Part shown: piece by piece, positions 15,394 through 24,155 of the stretch
How the letters are laid out: the number at the start of each line of letters is the position of its first letter
Position numbering within the stretch: the stretch's first letter is position 1
Assembly (NCBI GenBank): GCA_937975735.1
Contig: CALJUI010000263.1
Span: forward strand, 1-27,758
Origin: an uncultured Rubrivivax sp.
GTDB lineage: Bacteria > Pseudomonadota > Gammaproteobacteria > Burkholderiales > Burkholderiaceae_C
Reading direction: 5' to 3'
Length of the DNA: 27,758 nt
The notes under the pieces: model-generated
What the model was told of the DNA's origin: nothing
Seen by the model: only the letters and a program-made list of their open reading frames with translations
The model's database searches: none
Program-made: the position numbers and the translations under genes

Positions 15394-15929
15394 ACCCGAC
15401 CGCGCCCGAACTCGGCACCGCGCGGCTGCGGCTGCGCGGTTTTCGCGGCGACGACCTCGACGCCTATGCCGCGATCTGTGCCGACCCCGAGGTGATGCGC
15501 CACATCGGCGCCGGCGGGCCGATCGCACGCGACATGGCCTGGCGGCAGATGGCGATGCTGGCCGGCGAATGGCCGCTGCGCGGCTACGGCCAGTGGGCCG
15601 TCGAGCGGCTCGATGGCGGCGGCCTGATCGGCCGGGTCGGCTTCCTGCATCCCGAGGGCTGGCCGGCCTGCGAACTGGCCTGGCTGCTGGCCCGCGAGGC
15701 CTGGGGCCAGGGCCTGGCCTTCGAGGCCGCGGGCGCCGCGCTGGCCGCCGGCCGCGACCGGCTCGGCGTGCCGGCCGAGCTGATCAGCCTGATCCGGCCG
15801 GGCAACGACCGTTCGGTCCGGCTGGCGGAGCGGCTCGGCGCGGTGGCCGATGGCACGATCGAGATCCTGGGCGGCCGGGCGCTGCGCTATCGGCACCCGC
15901 GCGCCGGCGCAGGGGCCTCGCGCCGCTGA
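15390..15929 (+). CDS. GNAT-family N-acetyltransferase (RimJ/RimL-like)
   Basis: This 179-residue cytosolic acetyl-CoA-dependent acetyltransferase is of the RimJ/RimL type. It begins TARLRLRGFRGDDLDAYAAI, the usual first strand and helix. The acetyl-CoA pyrophosphate loop is REAWGQGLAFEA, and NDRSVRLAERLGA near the C-terminus is the conserved Asn/Leu-Gly end motif of the family. The start is the GTG at 15390, which overlaps the TGA of the peptidase (15391-15393), so it is translated by coupling. The substrate, such as a protein N-terminus, amino acid or small amine, is not predictable. It ends 12 bases from the convergent 94-codon gene. Confidence 0.88.
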   Translation: MNPTAPELGTARLRLRGFRGDDLDAYAAICADPEVMRHIGAGGPIARDMAWRQMAMLAGEWPLRGYGQWAVERLDGGGLIGRVGFLHPEGWPACELAWLLAREAWGQGLAFEAAGAALAAGRDRLGVPAELISLIRPGNDRSVRLAERLGAVADGTIEILGGRALRYRHPRAGAGASRR

Positions 15930-15930
15930 A

Positions 15931-15942
15931 AGGCGGACGCCT
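15931..15942. terminator. Small hairpin between convergent genes
   Basis: AGGCGGACGCCT forms a 4- to 5-bp stem between two gene ends that face each other; on the minus strand it is followed by TTT. It is weak, but it is the only candidate terminator in this 12-base gap. Confidence 0.2.
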
Positions 15943-16226
15943 CAGGGCGCAGCGAGGCGGATCTGCTCCAGCTGATCGATGATCTCGTCGACCAGCGCGA
16001 GGAAGTCCGACCGTGACGGGAACGGCTGCCGGGCCACGACGTCCCCGGCCAGCGCGGCCAGTGCGTCCTTGTGCGCCCAGCGCGCCCACTTGCGGACGTC
16101 CCAGTAGGTCAACAACGCGAGGCGGCCGAGATCCTCGTCCCGTCGCGCGTGCTGCAGGCTGCCGAGCACGTCCTCCAGATGGAGGCGCATCGGCGGGTGC
16201 GTTGCAGTGGTCATGTTGCACTGCAC
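15942..16226 (-). CDS. Small conserved-looking protein of unknown function
   Basis: This gene encodes 94 residues from the GTG at 16226, or 90 from the ATG at 16214; no clear ribosome binding site decides between them. I do not recognise the family. The product is soluble and mostly helical by appearance. It has a run RRDEDLGRLALLTYWDVRKW, then ARWAHKDALAAL, and a C-terminal amphipathic helix FLALVDEIIDQLEQI. No Cys cluster, signal peptide or membrane segment is seen apart from one Cys near the GTG start. It lies 50 bases downstream of the GNAT gene on the same strand and could be its operon partner. A 7-bp inverted repeat flanks the ATG (see 16203-16225). Codon use fits the neighbours, so it is likely a real gene. 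Confidence 0.65.
   Translation of the reverse strand: MQCNMTTATHPPMRLHLEDVLGSLQHARRDEDLGRLALLTYWDVRKWARWAHKDALAALAGDVVARQPFPSRSDFLALVDEIIDQLEQIRLAAP
16203..16225 (-). promoter_or_regulatory. Inverted repeat with the ATG start codon in its loop
   Basis: TGCAGTG (16203-16209) and CACTGCA (16219-16225) are perfect complements separated by nine bases that contain the ATG at 16214-16212 of the small gene. In the RNA this would place the start codon in a hairpin loop; as DNA it could be an operator dyad. A second dyad, GTCAG-G-CTGAC, lies just upstream at 16235-16245. Confidence 0.35.
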
Positions 16227-16276
16227 AATCCATCGTCAGGCTGACACGGAGCTGACGCCGACCTGGAGGGACGCGC

Positions 16277-16780
16277 TCAATCCGGGCCCAGCAGGCTCAT
16301 CAGAAGGGCATCGTGGTAGTGGCCGTCGAAGCGCATCGCCCGGCGCTTGACCGCTTCCTGTTCGAAACCCATCGACCGATACAGCCCGATCGCCGGCTGG
16401 TTGTCGGCGCGGACCTCGAGTTCGATGCGCGTGATGCCCTTGGCCCTCGCCTTGTCGATGCAGGCCTGCAGCAGGCGCCGGCCGATGCCCTGCCCGCGGA
16501 ACGCCGGCAGGACGCCCATGCCCAGCGAGCCGCAATGGGCGACCGCGTGGGCCCAGGACGGAAAGACATCGGCCCAGCCGACGACCTGCCGGCCCTGAAC
16601 GGCCATGAACTGCACCGCATCGGTGGCGACGCTGTCGCGCACGAACGCCTCGATCCTGTCGAGCGGCAGGGCCTCGATCTGCGCCAGGTAGCGCTTCTCG
16701 CGCGCGACCACGTCCAGGCAGGCCCGGTAGCCGGCAGCCAGGTCGACGGCGACGGGCACGATGTCCACCAAGGCGTCCAT
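16277..16780 (-). CDS. GNAT-family N-acetyltransferase
   Basis: This 167-residue cytosolic acetyltransferase has the acetyl-CoA loop in GVLPAFRGQGIGRRLLQACI (R/Q-x-x-G-x-G/A). Next come ARAKGITRIELEV and the C-terminal DNQPAIGLYRSMGF, typical of the RimI-like/PhnO-like branch. An N-terminal stretch EKRYLAQIEALPLDRIEAFV matches the common EKxYL..P start of this family. It begins at the ATG at 16780, 41 bases after the glpK stop on the same strand, so it may be read from the glpK transcript. Substrate is unknown; there is no visible functional link to glycerol metabolism. Confidence 0.87.
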   Translation of the reverse strand: MDALVDIVPVAVDLAAGYRACLDVVAREKRYLAQIEALPLDRIEAFVRDSVATDAVQFMAVQGRQVVGWADVFPSWAHAVAHCGSLGMGVLPAFRGQGIGRRLLQACIDKARAKGITRIELEVRADNQPAIGLYRSMGFEQEAVKRRAMRFDGHYHDALLMSLLGPD

Positions 16781-16821
16781 TGGCGGCCGTGCCGACCGCA
16801 GCGCTCGGCCGGCGGACCCGC

Positions 16822-18318
<1,497 letters not shown>

Positions 18319-18484
18319 GGGGCTCCCGGGGCTTCGATCCGCGCGAGCGTAACCCAGCGGGCCGTGACCGGGTTGGCATCCGGTGCTCGGCGCCCGAGCG
18401 GCGCCGACACGTCCTGCAACCGGTGAAACACGACCGGCCGCACATCGAACGCCTGCTCGCGGCCGGCGCGGGTCACACTGGGGC

Positions 18485-18817
18485 ATGCCCCGTGCCCTGC
18501 GCCCGCTCCTGATCGGCCTGCTGCTTGCCGTGGCGGGATCCGCGTCCGCCGACGAGCCCTGGTTCAGCGGCAACGACGTCAGCGCCAACGGCGAGGTCTC
18601 GCGCCGGATCTGGAAGCCCGAGTTCGCGCGGGCCGAGGCCGGCGGTCTGCGCTATTCGGTCGGCCTGGCGATCGGTCTGCGTGGCGCGGTGCGCCACCAG
18701 CTCGGCCGCCGCGCGACGCCGGCGCTGACGATGGAGCTGCGCGAGGGCACCAGCGTGTCGCTGCTGCCGGCCGGCGACGGCCAGGCCATGCTGGTCTGGT
18801 CCCAGCCGCTGCGCTGA
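18485..18817 (+). CDS. Small predicted secreted protein of unknown function
   Basis: This 110-residue product has a clear signal peptide (MPRALRPLLIGLLLAVAGSA, cut expected after SASA at about residue 24), leaving a mature periplasmic protein of about 86 residues. The mature part has SGNDVSANGEVSRRIWKPEF and later alternating hydrophobic/polar stretches (YSVGLAIGLRG, TMELREGTSVSLLPAGDG) suggesting a small beta-rich fold. No cysteines are seen and I do not recognise the family. The ATG at 18485 is chosen for the signal peptide; no good Shine-Dalgarno sequence precedes it. It is divergent from glpK across 166 bases, in which I see no other gene or strong promoter. It precedes the tandem permeases by 61 bases. 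Confidence 0.68.
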   Translation: MPRALRPLLIGLLLAVAGSASADEPWFSGNDVSANGEVSRRIWKPEFARAEAGGLRYSVGLAIGLRGAVRHQLGRRATPALTMELREGTSVSLLPAGDGQAMLVWSQPLR

Positions 18818-18833
18818 GCGCGGCGCGCCGCGC
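18818..18833. terminator. 16-bp perfect GC palindrome after the small secreted protein gene
   Basis: GCGCGGCGCGCCGCGC begins at the base after the stop codon (18815-18817). As RNA it leaves only a tight loop and there is no T-run, so termination is uncertain. Confidence 0.25.
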
Positions 18834-18864
18834 AAACGGCGCAGTGCGCCCGGCCCGGCGGGCT

Positions 18865-18872
18865 GATAGTCT
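18865..18872 (+). promoter_or_regulatory. GATAGTCT -10-like element before the first permease gene
   Basis: The element ends six bases before the ATG at 18879, and no Shine-Dalgarno sequence is seen. This is the arrangement expected for a leaderless or nearly leaderless transcript. No -35 match is apparent. Confidence 0.3.
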
Positions 18873-18878
18873 GCGCCG

Positions 18879-20705
18879 ATGCCCCCGTTCACGCTGGACT
18901 GGCTCGCGATCGGCGCCTTGTCGGGCCATGCGGTGCTGATGCTGCTGTTCACCACCGTGGTGTTCGCGGTCTTCGTCTGGGACCGCTTCGAGATCAGCTC
19001 GGTCAGCATGGTCGTGCTGATCCTGCTGCCGACGCTGTTCTTCGTGTTCCCGCTGCCGGGCGTGGACCCGTACGGCTTTCTCGCCGGCTTCGGCCACCCG
19101 GCGCTGGTGGCGATCTGCGCGCTGATGGTGCTCGGCCATGCCCTCGTGCTGACGGGGGCGCTGGCGCCGTCGGCGCGGCGGCTGGCCTGGCTGATCAAGC
19201 GCTCGCCGCGGCTGGCGCTGCTGGCCGTGCTGCTGGGCGCCGGCGCGGCCAGCGGGGTGATGAACAACACGCCGGTGGTCGTGCTGCTGATCCCGCTGCT
19301 GATCTCGGCCCTCAAGCGGGTCGGGCTGGAGCCGAGCTCGATGCTGCTGCCGATGAACGGGGCGGTGCTGGTCGGCGGCATGACGACGACGATCGGCACC
19401 TCGACCAACCTGATCGTCGTCTCGCTGGCCGCCGGCATGGGCGTGGCCAAGATCGGCCTGTTCGACTTCCTGCCGATCGTCGCGATCGCCGCGGTGCCGA
19501 CGGTGCTGTACCTGTGGCTGGTCGCGCCGCTGATGCTCGGCAAGGTGGCGCCGACCGCGCCGGTGGAGGCGCAGCCGGTGTTCGACGCCGAGCTGCGCGT
19601 CGTCGAGGGGTCATGGCTCGACGGCGCCGAGCTGCACGAGGTGCTGCGGCGCACCGAATCGCGGCTGCCGCTGCGCTGGATCCTGCGCGCCAACGACGTG
19701 CTCGTCACGCCGCTGCCGTCGGCCCGGCTGCACGCCGGCGACCGGCTGGTCGTGCAGGACACGGCGGAAAACCTGAAGGAGTACGAGTCGCGGCTGAAGG
19801 CGCCGCTGCATTCGTTCGAGGACGACGAGGGCGACGCGCACAACGAGGCGGTGGCGGCGCAGCTGATCGTGACACCCGAGTCGCCGCTGGTTGGCCGGAC
19901 GATCCGCGGCGAGCGCCTGGCGGCCAAGTACCAGCTGATCGTGATCGGCCTGCGCAAGGCCGGCGGCGGCCACACGATGCAGCGCGCCGGCCTGGCCGAT
20001 TTGCGCGTCGAGTCCGGCGACGTGCTGCTGATGCAGGGCCCGGCCGCGGCGTTGCAGAACCTGCAGCGCGACGGCGTCGGCCTGCTGCTCGACGAACAGC
20101 TGGCGCTGCCGCGCCAGCGCCACGCCACCGTCGCGCTGCTGACCTTGGCTGGGGTGGTCGCGGCGGCCGGCTTCGGCGGCGTGCCGATCGGGCTGGCGGC
20201 GATGGTCGGCGTGGTCGTGCTGATGGCCACGCGCACGCTGGCCTGGCGTGACGTCGGCGCCGGGCTGTCGGTCGACGTGGTGCTGCTGGTCGCGGCCAGC
20301 CTGGCGCTGGGCGACGCACTGACGATCACCGGCGGCACGGCGGCGCTGGCGCAGGGCTTCACCGAGCTCGCCGGCGGCTGGTCCCCGGCCTGGGTGCTGG
20401 CGGCGCTGATGGGCCTGATGGGTCTGCTGACGAACTTCGTCTCGAACAACGCTGCCGCGGCCATCGGCACGCCGCTGGCGGTGGAGATCGCGCGCACGCT
20501 CGGCCTGCCGCCGGAGCCCTACGTGCTGGCGGTGCTGTTCGGCTGCAACCTGTGCTTCCTGACGCCGATGGCCTACCAGACCAACCTGCTGGTGATGACC
20601 GCCGGCGGCTACCGCTTCGCCGACTTCACGCGCGTCGGCGCGCCCATGTTCCTGATCATGTGGGCCGCGCTGTCCTGGCTGGTGGCCGCGCGGTACGGGT
20701 TCTGA
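18879..20705 (+). CDS. SLC13/DASS-family permease with two internal TrkA-C domains (first tandem copy)
   Basis: This 608-residue inner-membrane ion-coupled anion permease has an N-terminal membrane half (about residues 10-225) and a C-terminal half (about 400-608). Each half carries an SNT-like substrate/Na+ hairpin motif: TSTN at 174-177 in TIGTSTNLIV, and SNN at 522-524 in FVSNNAAAAIGTP. Between them, about 235-390, lie two TrkA-C (RCK_C)-type cytosolic modules, recognisable by paired stretches ending LHAGDRLVVQD and VESGDVLLMQG. Family members transport dicarboxylates, sulfate or similar anions; the substrate here is not predictable. The RCK_C modules suggest gating by a cytosolic ligand. 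It is followed after 43 bases by a close paralogue. Confidence 0.9.
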   Translation: MPPFTLDWLAIGALSGHAVLMLLFTTVVFAVFVWDRFEISSVSMVVLILLPTLFFVFPLPGVDPYGFLAGFGHPALVAICALMVLGHALVLTGALAPSARRLAWLIKRSPRLALLAVLLGAGAASGVMNNTPVVVLLIPLLISALKRVGLEPSSMLLPMNGAVLVGGMTTTIGTSTNLIVVSLAAGMGVAKIGLFDFLPIVAIAAVPTVLYLWLVAPLMLGKVAPTAPVEAQPVFDAELRVVEGSWLDGAELHEVLRRTESRLPLRWILRANDVLVTPLPSARLHAGDRLVVQDTAENLKEYESRLKAPLHSFEDDEGDAHNEAVAAQLIVTPESPLVGRTIRGERLAAKYQLIVIGLRKAGGGHTMQRAGLADLRVESGDVLLMQGPAAALQNLQRDGVGLLLDEQLALPRQRHATVALLTLAGVVAAAGFGGVPIGLAAMVGVVVLMATRTLAWRDVGAGLSVDVVLLVAASLALGDALTITGGTAALAQGFTELAGGWSPAWVLAALMGLMGLLTNFVSNNAAAAIGTPLAVEIARTLGLPPEPYVLAVLFGCNLCFLTPMAYQTNLLVMTAGGYRFADFTRVGAPMFLIMWAALSWLVAARYGF

Positions 20706-20734
20706 GCCGGCATCGGCGCGGCCCGGGCCTGGGT

Positions 20735-20740
20735 TAGGCT
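20735..20740 (+). promoter_or_regulatory. TAGGCT -10-like element before the second permease gene
   Basis: It ends eight bases before the ATG at 20749, with no Shine-Dalgarno sequence between. It mirrors the arrangement before the first copy, so each copy may have its own start of transcription. A GGCCCGGGCC palindrome lies just upstream (20720-20729). Confidence 0.28.
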
Positions 20741-20748
20741 CGGCCCCC

Positions 20749-22587
20749 ATGAACCTGACCCTCGACGCGCTCGCCACCGGCGGCCTGTCCGGCCATGCGG
20801 TGCTGCTGCTGGCCTTCACCGCGATCGTCTTCGCTGTCTTCATCTGGGACCGCTTCGAGATCGGCTCGGTGTGCCTGGCGATCCTGATCGTGCTGCCCGC
20901 GGTGTTCTTCGTCTTCCCGCATCCGGAGGTCGTGCCGTACCGTTTCTTCGAGGGCTTCGGCCATCCGGCGCTGGTGGCGATCTGCGCGCTGATGGTGCTC
21001 GGACACGCCCTGGTGCTGACCGGCGCGCTCGCGCCGGCGGCGCGCAAGCTGGCCTGGCTGCTCGAGAAGTCGCCGGCGGCGGCGCTGCTGATCGTGCTGG
21101 TCGGCGCGGCGGCGGCCAGCGGGGTGATGAACGACACGCCGGTCGTGGTGCTGCTGATCCCGCTGCTGGTGGCCGCGCTGCAGCGCGCCGGCCGCGCGCC
21201 CGGCAGCATGCTGATGCCGATGAACTACGCGGTGCTGATCGGCGGCATGGCGACGACGATCGGCACCTCGACCAACCTGATCGTCGTGTCGCTGGCCGCC
21301 GACCTCGGCGCCGCGCGCTTCGGCATGTTCGAGTTCTTCCCGGTCGTCGCGCTGGCGGCGGTGCCAGCGTTGCTGTTCCTGTGGCTGGTGGCGCCGCTGA
21401 TGCTGCGCCACGTCAAGGGCGACGAGGCGCTCGGCTCACAGCCGGTGTTCGAGGCCGAGCTGCGCGTGCAGGCCGACTCCTGGCTCGACGGCGCGCAACT
21501 GCACGAGGTGCTCGAGCGCGCCGGGTCGCGCATGCCGCTGCGCCAGGTGCGCCGTGCGGGGGGCATCGACATCGCGCCGCTGCCGACGGTGAAGCTGGCC
21601 GCCGGCGACAAGCTGATCGTGCAGGACACGGCCGAGAACCTGAAGGAGTACGAGGCCCGACTGAAGGCGCCGCTGCACTCGCACGAGCAGGAGCCGGCCG
21701 AGGACGACGACGCGCCGGCGGCGCAGACGCTGGCGGCCCAACTCGTGGTGGCGCCCGACTCGGCACTGATCGGGAGCACCGTGCGCCGCGAGCGCCGGGC
21801 AGCGACCTACCAACGGGCGCTGAACGGTCTGCGCCGCGCGAGCGGAGGCAGCCAAACCCTGCGCGAGGACATCGCCGACCTGCAAGTGAGACCCGGCGAC
21901 GTGCTGCTGCTGCAGGGTTCGCCGGAAGCGCTGCAGGCCGTGCAGCGCGACGGCTACGGCCTGATGCTCGACGAGAAGCTGTCGCTGCCGCGCCAGGACA
22001 AGTCGCTGATCGCGCTGGCCACGCTGGCCGGCGTGGTGCTGGCGGCCAGCCTGGGCGGGGTGCCGATCGCGCTCGGCGCGCTGGTCGGCGTGCTGCTGCT
22101 GCTGGCCACGCGCTGCATCGCCTGGCACGACGTCGGCAGCGCGTTGTCGGCCAAGGTCGCGCTGCTGGTCGCGGCCAGCCTCGCCTTGGGCGATGCACTC
22201 ACCGCCACTGGTGGCACCGCCTTCCTCGCGCAGGGTTTCATCGCGCTGACCGCCGGCTGGTCCGGCGCCTGGGTGATGGCCGCGCTGATGGCGCTGATGG
22301 GGCTGATGACGAACTTCGTCTCGAACAACGCGTCGGCGGCCATCGGCACGCCGCTGGCGGTGGAGATCGCGCGCTCGCTCGGCCTGCCGCCGGAGCCCTA
22401 CGTGCTGGCCGTGCTGTTCGGCTGCAACCTGTGCTACCTGACGCCGATGGGCTACCAGACGAACCTGCTGGTGATGAATGCCGGCGGCTACCGCTTCGGC
22501 GACTTCACGCGCGTCGGCGCGCCGCTGTTCCTGATCATGTGGGGTGGGCTGTCGGTGCTGCTGGCGATGCGCTACGGCCTGGCCTGA
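20749..22587 (+). CDS. SLC13/DASS-family permease with two internal TrkA-C domains (second tandem copy)
   Basis: This 612-residue paralogue of the preceding permease is alignable end to end, with most positions identical by eye. The membrane halves are near-identical around FGHPALVAICALMVLGHALV and PYVLAVLFGCNLC. SNT-like motifs are TSTN at 173-176 and SNN at 525-527. The two RCK_C modules (about 235-395) differ more than the membrane parts: the first copy has KYQLIVIGLRKAGGGHTMQR, this copy TYQRALNGLRRASGGSQTLR, and the inter-module acidic linker is longer here. This suggests a shared substrate type with divergent regulation. The stop lies in a 13-base palindrome shared with the convergent mscS stop. 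Confidence 0.9.
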   Translation: MNLTLDALATGGLSGHAVLLLAFTAIVFAVFIWDRFEIGSVCLAILIVLPAVFFVFPHPEVVPYRFFEGFGHPALVAICALMVLGHALVLTGALAPAARKLAWLLEKSPAAALLIVLVGAAAASGVMNDTPVVVLLIPLLVAALQRAGRAPGSMLMPMNYAVLIGGMATTIGTSTNLIVVSLAADLGAARFGMFEFFPVVALAAVPALLFLWLVAPLMLRHVKGDEALGSQPVFEAELRVQADSWLDGAQLHEVLERAGSRMPLRQVRRAGGIDIAPLPTVKLAAGDKLIVQDTAENLKEYEARLKAPLHSHEQEPAEDDDAPAAQTLAAQLVVAPDSALIGSTVRRERRAATYQRALNGLRRASGGSQTLREDIADLQVRPGDVLLLQGSPEALQAVQRDGYGLMLDEKLSLPRQDKSLIALATLAGVVLAASLGGVPIALGALVGVLLLLATRCIAWHDVGSALSAKVALLVAASLALGDALTATGGTAFLAQGFIALTAGWSGAWVMAALMALMGLMTNFVSNNASAAIGTPLAVEIARSLGLPPEPYVLAVLFGCNLCYLTPMGYQTNLLVMNAGGYRFGDFTRVGAPLFLIMWGGLSVLLAMRYGLA

Positions 22588-22597
22588 GCGCCGCTCA
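22585..22597. terminator. Palindrome containing both convergent stop codons
   Basis: TGAGCG-C-CGCTCA has perfect 6-base arms around one base. Its ends are the TGA of the second permease gene and the TGA of mscS on the other strand. It is too tight to be a good RNA hairpin; it may be coincidental. Confidence 0.2.
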
Positions 22598-23515
22598 CTC
22601 GCCGGTGGCGCGCGTCGCGCGCTCCAGCCGCACGTCGAGCCGGCCGCTGCGCACGTGCAGGTCGCGCTGCGGGAACGGGATCTCGACACCGCGCGCCTTG
22701 AGCTCGTCGTCCAGGGCCCACATCAGCTTGGCCTGCGTCGATGCCGGGTGCGTGGTCAGCTGGCGGTTGGCCCAGACGACGAGTTCGTAGTTCATCGAGT
22801 TGTCGCCGTACTCGACCAGCCAGGCGGTCGGCCGCCGGCCGTCCTCGTCGAGGATGCCGTCGACGTGCTTGGCCGCGGCGATGGCCGCCTCGCGCACCGT
22901 CTCCTTCGGCGTGGCGTAGGCGACGCCGAAGGGGATGCGCATGCGGCGGTACTCGGCGTCGAAGGTCCAGTTGATGACGCGGCCGTTGATGAACTCCGAG
23001 TTCGGCACCAGCACGTCGATCGAGTCGTTGGTGGTGACGCGGGTGTAGCGCATCGCGATCTCGCGCACGTGGCCGCGCACGCCGGACTCCAGGTCCACGA
23101 AGTCGCCGATGCGCAGCCCGCCCTCGAGCAGGATGATGATCCCGCTGATGAAGTTCGAGAAGACGTTCTGCAGCCCGAAGCCCAGGCCGAAGGCCACCGC
23201 GCCGCCGATCAGCGCGACGCTGGACAGGTCGATGCCGGCCTGGTTCAGCACGACGATCGTGCCGATGACCCAGACCGTGTAGCGGATCAGCCGGCCGATC
23301 AGGTGCAGCTGCGCGACCTTCAGCGGGTGCGCGCCGGCGCGCTTGGTCAGCCGCAGCAGGCCGCGCTCGAGCAGGCTGGCCAGCCACCAGATCGCCAGCA
23401 CCAGCAACGCCACCAGGGCCAGCGACATCAGCGTCACCGGCGTCTGGCCGACGGTGAACAGCGGCTTGGACAGGACCGACGAGAAGCGGTCCAGCCAAGC
23501 GAGCAGGTCGTTCAT
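22595..23515 (-). CDS. MscS-family small-conductance mechanosensitive channel
   Basis: This 306-residue inner-membrane channel relieves turgor on hypo-osmotic shock. It has three hydrophobic segments: about 28-50, 75-95, and the pore helix region GGAVAFGLGFGLQNVFSNFI, with the Gly/Ala packing typical of TM3. The beta domain follows (EGGLRIGDFVDLESGVRG, then RYTRVTTNDSIDVLVPNSEF), and a C-terminal alpha/beta domain. Length is close to E. coli MscS (286). The start at 23515 forms an ATGA overlap with the uspA stop (23512-23514), so translation is coupled. Regulation with a stress protein under the upstream sigma-70-like promoter is likely. Confidence 0.93.
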   Translation of the reverse strand: MNDLLAWLDRFSSVLSKPLFTVGQTPVTLMSLALVALLVLAIWWLASLLERGLLRLTKRAGAHPLKVAQLHLIGRLIRYTVWVIGTIVVLNQAGIDLSSVALIGGAVAFGLGFGLQNVFSNFISGIIILLEGGLRIGDFVDLESGVRGHVREIAMRYTRVTTNDSIDVLVPNSEFINGRVINWTFDAEYRRMRIPFGVAYATPKETVREAAIAAAKHVDGILDEDGRRPTAWLVEYGDNSMNYELVVWANRQLTTHPASTQAKLMWALDDELKARGVEIPFPQRDLHVRSGRLDVRLERATRATGE

Positions 23516-24015
23516 GCGGTGAGGCCGCTGGCCTTGGGCTCGGTGGTCTCGGTCTCGTGCAGCTTGCACACGAGCACCGGCTTGTCGGCGATCTGCGTCA
23601 GATGCGCCATCACGCTGCCGAGCACGATGCGGGCGATCGTGCCGCGGCCGTGCGAGCCGACGACGATCATCGCGCAGTCGTTCTCGTTGGCGGCCTGGTT
23701 GGCCGCCTCTGCGACGTCGGTGCCGACGGTGACCAGGGTCTTGAACGCCACGCCGGCGGCCTGTGCGCGTTCGCGCGCCGCCGCCAGCGCCCGGTCGGCG
23801 CGCTCGCGGCCGAGGGTCTCGTGGTCGGCGATCGGCTCGAACATCGCGACGTCGACTTCGCCCAGCATCGGCGGCGCCGGCGGGATCGCGGCATGGAACA
23901 GCACTTCCGCCCCGAGCACCCGCGCGATGCGCACGCCTTCCTCGGCCGTGTGCCTGCCGAGCGGTGAGTCATCGACCAGCACGAGCAGCCGGTGGTAGGA
24001 GGCGGTGTCGGTCAT
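23512..24015 (-). CDS. Universal stress protein (UspA family)
   Basis: This 167-residue single-domain Usp protein has the Rossmann-like fold. The N-terminal strand is RLLVLVDDSPLGRHTAEEGV with the ATP-contacting Asp pair. The C-terminal nucleotide motif GSHGRGTIARIVLGSVMAHL follows the G-2x-G-9x-G-S pattern of ATP-binding Usp proteins, so it is probably the nucleotide-binding type. The insert APPMLGEVDVAMFEPIADHE is typical of beta-proteobacterial members. It is first in a two-gene unit, overlapping the mechanosensitive channel gene by four bases. A near-consensus promoter lies about 95 bases upstream. A direct role for Usp in channel expression or activity is not established. Confidence 0.92.
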   Translation of the reverse strand: MTDTASYHRLLVLVDDSPLGRHTAEEGVRIARVLGAEVLFHAAIPPAPPMLGEVDVAMFEPIADHETLGRERADRALAAARERAQAAGVAFKTLVTVGTDVAEAANQAANENDCAMIVVGSHGRGTIARIVLGSVMAHLTQIADKPVLVCKLHETETTEPKASGLTA

Positions 24016-24109
24016 GCGAAGCCTTCCGTAGATCCAGTGGTGAGTTCATCCGCTCCGCTGCTTTTGGTGTTCTGGCAGTGTGAGCGCACGCTTACTTTGC
24101 GTTGGAGGA

Positions 24110-24138
24110 ATTATAGGGACTTCTCCGGCCGCCACCAA
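24110..24138 (-). promoter_or_regulatory. Sigma-70-type promoter of uspA-mscS
   Basis: On the minus strand, TTGGTG (24138-24133) and a perfect TATAAT (24115-24110) are separated by exactly 17 bases. Transcription would start near 24103, giving a leader of about 88 bases before the uspA ATG at 24015. The -35 is 18 bases past the glcF stop. This is the best promoter match in the window. Confidence 0.72.
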
Positions 24139-24155
24139 GCCAGGCATCCCCGGGG

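Noticed and set aside
18365..18385. Possible sigma-54 promoter in the glpK upstream gap (TGGCAT...TGCT)
   Set aside because: The distance between the GG and GC elements is ten bases, not the required twelve.
24148..24155. CCCCGGGG palindrome after glcF as a terminator
   Set aside because: It has no loop and no T-run, and lies against the stop codon; it cannot form a useful RNA hairpin.
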